A program made the position numbers and the translations under genes. The notes beneath the pieces were generated by a model. It saw only the letters and a list, made by a program, of their open reading frames with translations. It was not told where the DNA came from and made no database searches. DNA of 64,000 bases from Brachionus koreanus (lineage: Eukaryota; Rotifera; Eurotatoria; Ploima; Brachionidae), in contig PJRA01000313.1 in assembly GCA_016987375.1 (NCBI GenBank), positions 2,086,361-2,150,360 on the forward strand, given 5' to 3'. Below are positions 48,401 to 60,711 of the stretch, piece by piece; within the stretch, counting starts at the first letter, position 1; each line of letters begins with the position of its first letter.

Positions 48401-51400
48401 ATTATATAAATAGCAAAATAACTAAAATTCTAGTATATTCTTAAAATATTTCGATTTTGATTGTCTAAATCAAGTCCGATAGTCACTTAAAATAAAAATA
48501 AAAATTGAAAAATTTAAACATCATTTTATTTAATTCTTGGTAAAAAATTGTAAAAAGCGAAAAGCCACCATTTTTTTTACAATTTTATTTATCGATTAAA
48601 TTATTCAAATAATGATCTGATTAATATCTTTCAATTTCTTCAATAGTTTAAATTTGAGAATTTTCTATGAAAACAAATACTTTTTCTTTTAACTACTTTA
48701 TCTAAGTTATTTAGATTTTATTAAGCTTATAAGATTATCTATTACTATTAACATTAATTTTTATTTTCTTTTTATAATTAGAAATAAAAAAGTTCTTAAT
48801 ATTTATTAGTTATTCAGGTTTTAAAGGCAAAAAACATTTTTAACGGGTGATGCATAAGTAAATGGACAAAAATTAAGTTAACTTGCCCGATCATGCAAAT
48901 GATCAGGGGATCATATATATATATATATATTTATTTATTAACTACTAAAAATTAGCTATAATATTGCAAAAAAAAATTTTTAAAATGGGACTTTCTGTTN
49001 NNNNNNNNNNNNNNNNNNNNNNNNNNNNNNNNNNNNNNNNNNNNNNNNNNNNNNNNNNNNNNNNNNNNNNNNNNNNNNNNNNNNNNNNNNNNNNNNNNNN
49101 NNNNNNNNNNNNNNNNNNNNNNNNNNNNNNNNNNNNNNNNNNNNNNNNNNNNNNNNNNNNNNNNNNNNNNNNNNNNNNNNNNNNNNNNNNNNNNNNNNNN
49201 NNNNNNNNNNNNNNNNNNNNNNNNNNNNNNNNNNNNNNNNNNNNNNNNNNNNNNNNNNNNNNNNNNNNNNNNNNNNNNNNNNNNNNNNNNNNNNNNNNNN
49301 NNNNNNNNNNNNNNNNNNNNNNNNNNNNNNNNNNNNNNNNNNNNNNNNNNNNNNNNNNNNNNNNNNNNNNNNNNNNNNNNNNNNNNNNNNNNNNNNNNNN
49401 NNNNNNNNNNNNNNNNNNNNNNNNNNNNNNNNNNNNNNNNNNNNNNNNNNNNNNNNNNNNNNNNNNNNNNNNNNNNNNNNNNNNNNNNNNNNNNNNNNNN
49501 NNNNNNNNNNNNNNNNNNNNNNNNNNNNNNNNNNNNNNNNNNNNNNNNNNNNNNNNNNNNNNNNNNNNNNNNNNNNNNNNNNNNNNNNNNNNNNNNNNNN
49601 NNNNNNNNNNNNNNNNNNNNNNNNNNNNNNNNNNNNNNNNNNNNNNNNNNNNNNNNNNNNNNNNNNNNNNNNNNNNNNNNNNNNNNNNNNNNNNNNNNNN
49701 NNNNNNNNNNNNNNNNNNNNNNNNNNNNNNNNNNNNNNNNNNNNNNNNNNNNNNNNNNNNNNNNNNNNNNNNNNNNNNNNNNNNNNNNNNNNNNNNNNNN
49801 NNNNNNNNNNNNNNNNNNNNNNNNNNNNNNNNNNNNNNNNNNNNNNNNNNNNNNNNNNNNNNNNNNNNNNNNNNNNNNNNNNNNNNNNNNNNNNNNNNNN
49901 NNNNNNNNNNNNNNNNNNNNNNNNNNNNNNNNNNNNNNNNNNNNNNNNNNNNNNNNNNNNCATTTTTATTTTTTGAGATATTCGCTTTTAATTTTTATCC
50001 ATTTACTTATGCATCACCCGTTAGGTAGTGTTTTTTTCTCTAATAAAAATTATTTATTTTAGTTAATAAGATGAAATCACTTAATTTCACAGATTAAAAG
50101 ATTAAAAAAATGAAACTCAAAATTCTTTTTCTTATTTTTCATATTTTTTTTCAATAAAAAAATTGGTAAAAAAATTTTTTAATCTTTTTACTTGAATAAA
50201 ACTTAAATTTTTGCTCAAACTTTTTAAACGACTAATTTTTAGTTTATGCTTTAAAATATTCAAGAAAAAAAAAACTCACTGTTTCGTTTATCATTGCCCA
50301 AAGTTGATCAATTGCAATAATTGTTCCTGTTCGACCGCACCCTGCACTACAATGCACCACTAGAAAGTCATTGCTTAAGGGAAAATGAATCTTTTTATAA
50401 TTTTTTTCATTTTGGTTTGAATTAAATTTTTGAAAATTTTCGTTGACAAGTTTGTTATTTTCAATCATTTTTTTGCGTACTAGACCAAGTATATTTATTA
50501 TAGATTCGATATTGTTTGGTACACCATGGTCAGGCCAGTTAATTAAATGAAACTGAGTAAATTCATACTCGAGAATCGACCGGTTATTGCTTTCTAAATT
50601 GGACGCTGACTTTGAATTTAAGTCTTGCGTCATAAAACTTGGGTTATATATTACTTTTATTTGTCTTATTATACAATCATCCAAAACAATAGGCTTTGAT
50701 TTCAAAGTAACATAATAATTTTTATATATACAAAAAGCTTCATTTTGGTCATCTGTCCAGTACCGGTGACACTTTAGCTTAAATAAATAATAAATAAATG
50801 TAAATCCTAGATTTTATTCAGACAAACTTTTTGGCCTTCGTATTCGTTGCATGCACATAAAACAATTTTTACATTAAATTGAACTAGCATTCGAATGAAG
50901 TCAACTATGGTTTCTTTGGTGGGTCCCTGAGCCGCAATGTACTTGTAGTAGCCGTCAAGGACATTAGTTATATAACTGGCATTGATGTAGTCACTTCCAG
51001 ATTCATAGTTAGTTTCATCTGATTTTACCAGCTCCAATTTGACTCTGGACTCATCATCTTTAAATTTAACATAATTATCAATAAATTATTAAAATGATTT
51101 AACTAAAGGTTAAATAATTGTAGATAATCTATCCACTATGCTTTAAGATTAATTATTAATAGAAAAATAGATAATTTGAAATAAAATGTTGATGATTGAA
51201 AGAATCTAATAAATTAAAAATTATCCTAAAAACTACTTTTATAGACATTCGATTAAATATTTTATTTTAAATCAATCAATGTTGAATTAGTAGAAAAAAA
51301 ATTACAAGGAAGTATGTCCCGGTATCTGTTTTTCTTCCGATTGAACTCTTTTTCACCTTCGTTGGTCGACTTAAGATTCAACGACCGGATCTCGTTAGTC

Positions 51401-51556
51401 ACTTCTTTTAATTTCTGAAACACAAACAAAAATTAATTAAAAAAAAAATATAAATAATTAAATTACATTAAAATCTTTTTGAATTGTTGGAATAAACTCG
51501 TTCGATTTAGTGAAATCAATAAAGCTGTTTATGACTTCAATTTGCGTCTTTTCCAT
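42475..51556 (-). CDS. PTPN12: PTP-PEST-type protein tyrosine phosphatase
   Basis: Nine exons: 51556-51467, 51414-51306, 51057-50828, 50777-50280, 47564-47487, 47434-47323, 47274-45800, 45708-45684 and 42857-42475, all in frame, 999 aa. The phosphatase domain (about residues 30-360) has KNRYRDILPYDESRV, SDYINASYI, AAQGP, RYW, NWPDHGVP (WPD loop) and VVHCSAGCGRTG with catalytic Cys about residue 286. HCSAGCGRTG, the YEIAKALREQR..MIQTQ..Y block and LLFEKYL match the PTPN12/PTPN18/PTPN22 group. Two loops are longer than usual (after NPSFMTQD and before the active site). The 600-residue tail is Ser/Asn-rich with PKPPVRTK as a possible SH3 ligand. The group dephosphorylates cytoskeletal and adaptor proteins. 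Orthology within the group (PTPN12 versus 18 or 22) is not resolved. Exons 4 and 5 flank the assembly gap, which is intronic. Confidence 0.88.
43593..43729. mobile_element. 137-bp Tc1/mariner-type MITE
   Basis: TA, then TAGTACATCTCTAAACAAA; at the right end the inverse TTTGTTTAGAAATGTACTG, then TA. The internal GAGCGG-TTTAAA motifs are also partly repeated. It lies in the 2.8-kb last intron of the phosphatase gene. Confidence 0.65.
44568..45517. mobile_element. 950-bp non-autonomous hAT-like element
   Basis: Flanked by the exact 8-bp direct repeat GCTGAGTG at 44560-44567 and 45518-45525. The ends are TAGTGATGTTGGTTAA and its perfect inverse TTAACCAACATCACTA. Eight-bp target duplications and YAGTGATG-type ends are characteristic of hAT transposons. 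Subterminal regions are crowded with TTGGTTA and GGTTAGCC-like motifs in both orientations, as in hAT transposase-binding regions. No transposase ORF. Intronic in the phosphatase gene. Confidence 0.8.
47881..48103. mobile_element. Degenerate piggyBac-like MITE copy
   Basis: Contains the family's core (AAAAAAGATATATTTATTT, ATTCAAAAGAAACGA, AACGAGTCAAAATGACT) and weak ends (ATCACCAAAC on the left, GCTTTTAATG on the right). Terminal TTAA sites are eroded. It lies in intron 4 of the phosphatase gene. Confidence 0.45.
48843..50021. mobile_element. mariner-like transposon containing the assembly gap
   Basis: The left end is TA then ACGGGTGATGCATAAGTAAA, continuing TGGACAAAAATTAA. The right end is the inverse, with one C/T difference in about 35 bp, then TA. 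TA duplication and this terminus style suggest mariner. The assembled length of 1,179 bp is close to a full mariner, and the interior is almost entirely N. A short frame MGLSV begins at 48985 just before the gap and could be a transposase start, but this cannot be verified. Confidence 0.75.
49000..49960. other. Assembly gap (961 N)
   Basis: Run of N inside the mariner-like element, within intron 4 of the phosphatase gene. Open frames across it are artefacts of N translation. Confidence 0.99.
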
Positions 51557-54500
51557 AACATAAATCTACTTCCGTTTCGTCTAATCAATTGTGTGTCGTT
51601 TTTTGAAACGTTGGGTGTTTGTTAAAAAAAGAAAAAAAGAGTATTAGACCAAAGCGTATAAACTAGTCCATCAAACTAATCGTTTAAGTAAACTATTATT
51701 TCTACCCTTTTCTTCTTCGGATATCTAAAATGTTTACAAAACGAGTTTAAAAAATTGGATAAATAGAGAATCTAGTGATCACGTTTATCGAAATCCTTGC
51801 CCGAGTTTGGCCAGTTTAATCTTTGGACAAACGATTACACCGAGTTATAGAAATTTAGTGCAAATAGAAAAAAAATTGAAATGGTAAAATGAATTAAAAA
51901 TGAAATTAAATTAAAGCAAATATGGGTTGCAACTTAAAGCCAAATAAAACAACAAAAAACAACAACATAATAAAGCAAATATTAAGTTCTTAAGAATCGA
52001 ATAAGAAATTTTTTCTTTATTCTTAAAGCTAAATATTATTTAATATTAATAATAATAAGAATAATAAGAAGAAGAAATTTTTGTCAATTTTCCAACAAAA
52101 ATTCATGCTATTCGAGATTAAATCTAGAGACCAATTTAAAAAATCAATTTACACAATAGTATATCTCAATCTAAGATCCTAATCCCTAGAGATGGTAATC
52201 CAGCTGAAGGACCTATGAAAATATCCTTTTACGAACAAATTTGTTTAACATTTTTTTTTCTATAGCCGAACCATATGCTTCATATTCATCCTTAATTTAA
52301 CCTGTTCAAACTAAATAGTTTTCAGCATATGAAAAGCGCATATTGAGCACTATTGAATCCACCTTCTTATCTTATATCTGCTGGCTAGGTTGGCCAATTT
52401 AAACTAGCTTGTTTGTCTGAAAATTATTCTCTAAGATAAAATTTAAAAAAAATTCTTAAATCTAGAAGGGCTATCACTGAAGGTATTTTAACAAAAAAAA
52501 TCAATAGTCTCTGAAAAAATTTGCATTTATTAATCCTAGTCTAGTTGATTTCTACGTTAATAAAAAAAAAAAATTTAGAAAATTATAAATTCAGCGTCGA
52601 AATTTGACGAATTTTTGTTGTTATTGTGTTGTTGTACATAAACAAAAGCTCGGTTAGCAAAAAATCAGAAATTTGCACGCGTGAATTATTAGAACTTTTT
52701 TTTTTCTATTTTCAAAATTCAACTCATGAGCCTACTTAAATAAAAAAAAATTTGAGAAATTTCGAGCAAAAATTAGAAAATTATTTTCAAGCATAAATGC
52801 TCCAGTTTTGGATTACTAGATAGCTCTCAGTTCGTTTCCTTATCATTGATGAATTGAATTCAATTGCTAATTCTTCACTCAAATATATTAACTCATAAAT
52901 AAATACTTAATTTATTACGTAACAGGCCATGTTAGATCTAAATTTCCCAAGCCACAGTCAAATCTAATTTAAGCTGAAGAAAAATCATGATTACATCTGG
53001 CTTTCCTATTTCTTTAGCTCAGCTCACATAAGCTTTATTTGCTTGAAATTAGCAAAAAAATCTTAGACAAAAATTATCCACAGATGATTGCGTTTTGTTT
53101 CTAGTTTTAAATTTAGCCCGATCCACCCAAGTTAAGATAGTCAATTTGAAAAAAACATAGCAATAAAAAATTAAGTTCTCAAGAAAAAACAAATTGTTAG
53201 AGCTAATTAGATGCTAGAAAATAAAAACCCAAATACTTTTGAATTTTTGGCTATCTTCGATTCGATTTGAAGTATTTTGGGAAATCATCTTATAAAATTG
53301 GGCAATTTGCAAAAAAAAAAATGAATTAACATTCAAGCTAATCTAATGAGAAAAAATAGCTCTATTTTTTCATTTTTGATAAGATCGAATACAAATATTT
53401 GTTACCTATATATCGGGCTATTTGAATGACAAATATTGGCATGGATTAAGTGTTGTGGCTCTAATCGGTGTAATTTTTTCGAAACACAGATGCTTTGAGA
53501 TAGCCTTGAAGCTTGTTTTGAGAAAAATCATGAATCTAATCGAGCCTAATTTTGTAGATTATCTACGGCTATGCTTGAATTAGATACTTTGACTGTGCTA
53601 AGCTTCAAATCAACCGACCATTGCTAAGTAATTGGCAATTTTCAAGGTCCTTAGAGCTACCAATAAACTAACAATTGAAAAATAATTGAGCGACATAGTT
53701 ATTTTTCGGCTAAGTTTGGACTTAACCCATTTTTTTCTTTATTTAAAAAAAAAAAACTTAAATAAATAAATTATATTTTTTTAAGAGAATTAATTTTAAA
53801 TAACCAAAAAAAAAACTCTCGTTTTGTTTTAATAAAAAATTCACCTGAATTAGTGCCTACTTAATTTAAAAAATAAATAGAAAATAAAAACATTTGATGA
53901 TATTATTTATTTTTAATCCTAGATAATTTTGTAAGTGCTCATTTAAAATAATGTAACTTGAACATAATTTGGTCATTATAGATGACCAAATTATTTTAAA
54001 CAACAATTTTATCAATTTAACGCTAAAGATACTTGGCATTTAATCTGTTGGCTTAATGCTCCAAATTGTTTTTATTACGGGCATTAAATTAATTGACCCG
54101 ATACGCTTTGTCCTATGAATTTAGCATTTATATCGTTTGAAAAATAGACGAGTTAGTATTTTTTTTTCATTTATGATTTGATATTGCTATCGCTCTATTT
54201 TAAAATTCATAATGACGAAACCAACAAAAGAAAGCTACTAAAAAATGATGTATTGAAAAGCAACAAGATATTCAATTAAAAATTTTCATCTTGCAGCATT
54301 TCAGTTGATTCAAACGATTAAATCTAATTAGGAAAAAAAATAATCACAAGTTTATCTTTAAAAAAAAATAAAATTAATTAATTATATTAATATTATTTAA
54401 ATTATTTGGAGATAATTTTTCATTTTATTCTTAAAATGTTGAAATTTAATATTAGCATAATGAAATAATTTGAATTTTTTGAACTAAATTATTCATAAAA

Positions 54501-57500
54501 AAAGATATTTCTTGACATCGGCGTTGTTCAATAGCAATGTTTACGACTATTTGACAAACTAACTCATTCCGAGATTCACCTTTAAAAATCTTAAAATATG
54601 TTAATTATATATAGAAAAAAAAAGCAAAAAGACACAATTTTAATTTATTTAAAATAACTCTCGTAAAAGGGGATTGGCATTTTGTTCAGTAAGTATTATG
54701 AATATATGGTCAATTTTTCAATCTACAAAAAAAGTGCATTTTTTTTTATAGATTATAGTGACGAACTTAAAGCAAAATGTATTGATTCTAAAATTTATGA
54801 CCGATTTTTTATTATAATAGAAAACTAGGCCTCCATTTTACTTAAAAAAGGAGCCTAACTAAATAATTGAATTAAGAATAAAAGCAATTTTTAAAAATAA
54901 ATCCAATGTCTTAATTTCATTCGAAATACCTTTAAATTAAAATTTCAAGGCTTTAAATTAAAAGCTCGCTAGAAAAAACAAAACAAGCATTTTACTGAAA
55001 TTTTAGCTGTCAGCCGCTAGAAGCCTTTTTCAAAAAAGATTTGCTTTAAACAAAAAAAAATAAAAAACAAACTAATCGAATCACTTAAAATCAAGGATGC
55101 ACTTGGTTCATGCCCACCTAGACCTGATTTTATTTGAAATATTTTAATCCATATCAAAAACTATTTCTAATCGCTTACATGTCTAGAGAATTCATGTATA
55201 GAAAGCAAAAATTCTATTCTAATTTAAAAATAAATATTTGAATTTAGAAGTATGTGAAAGGTTAGCAGTTTTCTAGAAAATGGCCTTATCAGCTTCATCT
55301 AATTCGCTTAAGAATTTTAGATATTTTTCACATCAGTCTCGCAATTGATAAAGTTTTTCTTTAATGCTTTAGTCAAGGTAATCATAATGTCATTAAATAC
55401 TGATATGCTTTTTATTTGTTTTAAGGCTTAAACTCGCGTTTGACATTTATACATCATTCACAAAATAGCCATCTGAAACAGAAAAAAAATAAGTGATAAA
55501 ATAAAAATCTAAGATTTTAGGAATAATATTTTAGCTTTACATTTAATACTCCCTAGTGAGAGTAAATTATAGCTAATCATACCTTAAAATAATATGGAAA
55601 ACCAAAAGATAAAGCCTTCTATAGATAAAAAAAAAGCACAAGATTACTACGTGCATGATTTGAAATTAGAATTGTGACCAAGTCATGTAAAAATAATGGA
55701 TAAAAATGACTTTGAATTAGTTATTAGATTAATTTAGTAAATATTTTTACTTTAGATAAATTGATATTTTCGAAATGCACCTTGTAATTAAAGTAGTATT
55801 TCGAAAATTTGTCTGGTTTACAAATTAATCATAGTTTTTTGCCCAAAATTTAAAATTTAAAAAATAAATTGTTTCTAAATAAGCTGTAAAATGGTGTGAA
55901 TTTTTTATACCAGGTTTAATCATCAATAAATAATACAATTTGGATCTTTTTGTAAATTTCAATTTAAAAAATATGCTGATTCCCATTTATAAAACTAGCT
56001 TTCCAAAACTAAATTAAATTTGCATGTTAAAGAAAAATTTAGACAAAATTTAACAAAAATAGACATAAAATTTTAAAAAAACTAATGGATATTATAATTT
56101 TAAATCATACTTATCTACAATAAATATTGCAACTTTTTTCTAAGCTTATTTAGAATAATATAGATTAAAACCTGACACACTCAAGCATTGTATGATTGAA
56201 CTATCTTTGTCGGACAAATTTGAGTTAAAAATTTTTAGCCAAAATTAGCAAAACAAACACTCATAAACTGTAATTCAAAATTTATTTACCTTCAGCAAAA
56301 CGAGCAATAAAAACTAACAAAACTTATAAATTTCTATGAATTAAAATAGAAAACCTACAAAAACAACTTTTTCGATTTATTACGTAACATATTTGTTTGA
56401 AAAATGCAAATTGGCTCCCCTCTCTACCCATTATTCAAATTAACTAAAAGGAAATTAAGTCTTAAATCAATTTTTCTTTTGATTTATTAACCTTTAGAGA
56501 CGTTCAAATAAATCAAATCTTCAATATTTTAATTTTAAAAATTTGGCTTATATTTCAAATTTTATTAAATACTATTAAAATATTTTTTTGTATCTTGGAT
56601 ACACCCAAAAAACTAAATCAAGCATTAAAACTTTTAATTTGAAATTATTAAAAAAATATTTTTTTAATAAGCCTGTTTTTGCGAATCTATTTTTAACTTT
56701 TTTTCTGAATGGCTAAAGTTTTTAGACGATTGAAGCATTTTTTTTCTCAAAATTTTACCTTACAAAAGCTCAAAACTCTTAGAAAATATTTTCAAATAAA
56801 TGCAAAAAAATAAACTAAGTATTCTTATACAAATTCAAATATTGAAGTGTAACTAAACGAGTATGTTACATATCAACTAAGAGTTAAACGAAGAAATTTA
56901 ATACTCTGTCATCATTTTGATTGCATTATTAATTGCTTGCATCATTTGTATACAATTTAAAAAGAATTTCTTTAACTTTTATTTAAAAAATCGTAATTTA
57001 TCATTTTCTTATAAATTAATTAATTAAAACATAAAGCTTTTAAGAATTTATTGATAAAAATCGCTTTGATTAACTTCAGAAGGATCTAAAATACTTGTAA
57101 ACCGACTTTGATAACTATAAAAAAAGTTTTTTTCAAAGTTTCTATTTTTTTAAGAGTAAATAAACATTTATTTCAATGGAAAAATATGCTTTTTAAGATG
57201 TAAAAAAAATGAAAAGTTTAGTTTATTTAAATTATCTATTCATTATGAAACTATTTTTGTGTTTATGTAAGTTATATTTTTATAAAGGGAAATGTTCAAA
57301 ATAGCTAAAGGAAAATTAATATAATTAATAATGGTTTGTATAAATAAATTTGCCTCAGTTTACTTGAATAAATTTAATTCAGTCAAAATCGACACCTTAC
57401 TGCTTTGAATTAAAAAAAAATCGATTTTAAACAGAAAAATTATTATTAGTAAATTTTACTAAGTATTGATATTTGAAATTTTGCCTTTTTATAATTCTTT

Positions 57501-58003
57501 TCTTAATTTGGAAAGATTTTAGACAAAATTTTTATGTCAAAAATTAACTCTAGTATTTCATTTTTTTCAAAAATTGTTCTAATATTTATTTATCCAAATT
57601 TAATTTGTAATATAATCTGAGACTGATGGAAATGGATCTTAATCTTCTCCCCACTAATATCTTAAACTACATAAATCAAAATGAATATATTTTTACTCAA
57701 AAAAAATCGTAAATTTTGCTACTCCAATTTGTTTTTTTTTTGAAAAAACTGGAATCATTAATTGTTTGTTTTCATTCAAAACTAGCTTTATGATACCAAC
57801 TTTTTATTAAATACTCAAATGATCAAGAATTTTATCAACAAGAGAAGAAAATAAATTTAAAAGAAATATATTCGATTGATAAGAAAAAAATTTAATTTAT
57901 ATTTTATTTTAACATTTTTTATCTGTTAAAAATTATTTACATTTCAAGTCTTAAAAAAATGAATAAAATCTAATTGCAATAATTTTAACTGTACAAACAA
58001 TTT
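51557..58003. other. 6.4-kb region without recognisable genes
   Basis: Upstream of the phosphatase start and downstream of ANKLE2. No ORF of note, no RNA gene and no complete transposon was recognised. A short hairpin with 12-bp arms (TAATTTGGTCAT / ATGACCAAATTA) lies at about 53967-53996. The sequence at 51557-51800 next to the phosphatase start is somewhat less A/T-rich and may be promoter or 5' UTR. The region could hold 5' noncoding exons or distal regulatory DNA. Confidence 0.5.
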
Positions 58004-60711
58004 TTAGGCCAAATGAAAACTTTTAGATCTCATTACTATATTATTCTGTCTCATCGGAGTCCTCCACTTCTGCATTTCAGTTTGATTGAAATTTCTAACA
58101 CAATCAAACCATTCTTTAAGAAAAACATATTTTTCCTGGTCGATTTTGCAGTCTTGAATTGCCAAATAAACTGCTCTATCGAGTTTGGATGGAGAATTGC
58201 CAAACATGAACAATTTGTTGCCTACGTCAATTGGTCTGCGAAAAAAATTCGATATTTCCACACATAAATTTTTGTCTTCATTTTTATTTCTAAATTCAAA
58301 CGGGTTCATAGTTTTTCGTTCAGAGTTAGGTTTTGTTTCATTAAATAAATTTGAATTTAGTTTCATAGTTAAAAGATCCATGTCATCTTTAATTTGATTT
58401 TTGCTAAGCTGATCAATAACAGAATCATCTGCATCTCCATAATATTTATCATCATCGCTATCATTGTTCAGCAAATCGGGTTCTTCATCTTCATCGTCAC
58501 TCTCATTAAACAAGGCTTTTCTTAATTTGTCGGTTTTTTTAGCAGGATCTCGCATTGACCATGGCGACATGTTTGTAGAGTTCGATAGAGGCCTGGTTGT
58601 CGAAGAATTATTTACAATTCTTTTAAATACTGGAGACATGTGAAAATTTTCAAAAAATTTAAACAAATTTAAAATATTCAATAACTCTTTTGAAGACTTG
58701 TACAAATTAAAATAGCACTTCGAGGTTTTGTCCAAACGGGAAAGCTCAATTACAACACTCATATATTGGGTAAAATTTTTCATTATTAATTCCTCGTCGA
58801 TATTTTCCACCAGATTATTAATTGATTTTTTATCACAAAATTTTTTAATCCTAACAAATGTTTCAAATTTTGAACTCAATAAATTATCTTTTAGGTCTAA
58901 AATTGACTTCAATTCACTAACAATTGTCAAAAATTGTTTTAGATAAGAAACAAACTTAATATCTTCATTATTTTCACTTTTTAAGCTGTTGTTATTTACA
59001 CTGTCATTAAGAATAGCTTGAATGCTATCTATTTGAGAGTTGAATATGTTTAAAATTTTTTTTTGAATTAGATAAATTTCTAATTTTAGTTGACCATCAG
59101 CGGATTTTAAATTGCAATAACTATCTAGAAAGGCCCAATATTCACACCATGGCAAATTCATTTCATCAGTCATTTTGCGTAAAATTCTTTCATAACCTTT
59201 GTAATCATCACTGCGCAAAATATCTAAATTTAAAGGTGAACGTCTTAATTTAGCAGGTGATTTAAGTCGTTCATAAATTTCATTTGCTACATTTGGCGAA
59301 ACAGGTCCCACATATCCAGCTAGTTTACTATTTGTTCTTGTCTTTGGAGAAATTAAATTTGCTTTTATGAAATCAGACTCGGATTTATCAAAAGTTGGCA
59401 AAAGTTTTGGACTCGGTTTATCAATTAGTACGTCACCTTTATCATCGTCTCGGAACATCGGAACATAAAAGCATTGTTCAAACAAATTTTTGATTAAATC
59501 GGAGTTTTTTTTTGCAGCCTCATTTGTCGCTTTGGTGCTTGATTTTTGGCATTTTTTAAAAATTTTATTCATTAATCTACTTTAGTTTAATTACCATATA
59601 ATATCGATGGGTACTTTGCCAAATTTATTCTTTGGATTTTTGCAGCAAATATCAACAGACAGTAAAAGTCGAGTTACTTCATATGAACCAAATTTTGTTG
59701 AAAAATGCAATGGAGTTTCATTCAACTTTTAAAAAATAAAATTAAATGTGATACAATTTGTTTTTAAGTCAAAAAAAAGAAGATTTTATGAATTTGATTA
59801 AATTCTGGTTCATAAAATTTATATAAATTATTTTTCAAATAAAAAAAAAATTTAAAATTTAAAAATTTTTGACTTAAACTTTTTGACTTTTTGTTTTAGT
59901 CACCCCTTTTTCAGGTGTATTTAAATAAAGATCAAGAATACGATGGGACCTTGTCTTAGATTGTTCTATATTGTCATTGGGATACATTTTTTGCATGAAC
60001 GAGGAGCTGCTTAGTAGATTTAGAATAATCTGACAGAAAGCTGCACGGTTTTCTTTAGCACAAACATGAAGTGCATTATATCTGAATCCTTCCTTTTTTA
60101 GAAAAAAAATAAAATAAATTTAATTAAAGCAGAAATTTTACCTGATAAATAACTGGAGCATCACCAGCAGTAATCAAAAATCTCGGATTAGATAACAATT
60201 TATCGCGAAATGGTTCAAAATTATTTTTTTCAATAAAAAGACGCATTTCATTTACTTCAGGCTTTCTTGGTGCCGAAAATGGAAGTCTTTCTGCATCTAG
60301 AATCTTTTTTTTTGATAATTCATCTTGGTTTGAAAGGCTTTTTTTTAAAGTTTCACGTAATTGATTCTCTGTAGGTACTTGTCCGGATTGTATTTCGCTT
60401 AGTTCATAGCTAAATGCATAGGCATCTTGGAAACATCTGAATGGCTTAAACCTGCGATTATCTGGGTCTTGTTTACAAAGTTTCATAGCATTTTCTTTAT
60501 TGATGAAAATGCGATTAAAGACGCTCTGAATAGAAGTGGTTGGATCATTTTTATTAAGGATTTGAACTGCATAATATTGCTGATCAGGCAAAAGAGATCT
60601 ACGTCCAGCTTTTTGAATCGATAGGTCATTTAGCTTATCCAATATATCTGAGTCTTCAACCAATACTGAGGGCTCCGTCTCCGAATCATAAAATTGGTCG
60701 TCATCGTCCAT
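58004..60711 (-). CDS. ANKLE2: Ankyrin repeat and LEM domain-containing protein 2 homologue
   Basis: Four exons, 60711-60142, 60092-59904, 59725-59595 and 59537-58004, give 807 aa. Residues about 45-105 form the viroplasmin-like (RNase H1 N-terminal-type) module (YYAVQILNKND to PFRCFQDAYAFSYE). Then come NPRFLITAGDAPVIYQEG and ankyrin repeats (RYNALHVCAKENRAAFC, LNETPLHFSTKFGSYEV). Further blocks are CFYVPMFRDD, AGYVGPVSP, LPWCEYWAFLDS, and the C-terminal KLFMFGNSPSKLDRAV with LKEWFDCV, all matching human ANKLE2 in order. ANKLE2 works at the ER/nuclear envelope with PP2A and VRK1 to control BAF and nuclear reassembly after mitosis. No LEM domain or N-terminal membrane helix is encoded from this ATG; an upstream exon might carry them. 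The ATG at 59572 is inside a 57-nt intron, not a start. Confidence 0.92.

Noticed and set aside
48964..50028. A 354-codon open frame and a 327-codon frame on the other strand
   Set aside because: They are almost wholly translated N from the assembly gap.
59572..59596. A 15-nt intron in ANKLE2 (GTAATTAAACTAAAG) that would keep the frame
   Set aside because: A 57-nt intron using the same donor and the acceptor ending at 59538 also keeps the frame, gives exactly the residue spacing of human ANKLE2 between VIC and YVP, and fits the intron sizes here.
60427..60624. Plus-strand frame opposite ANKLE2 exon 1
   Set aside because: Antisense shadow of a conserved coding exon.
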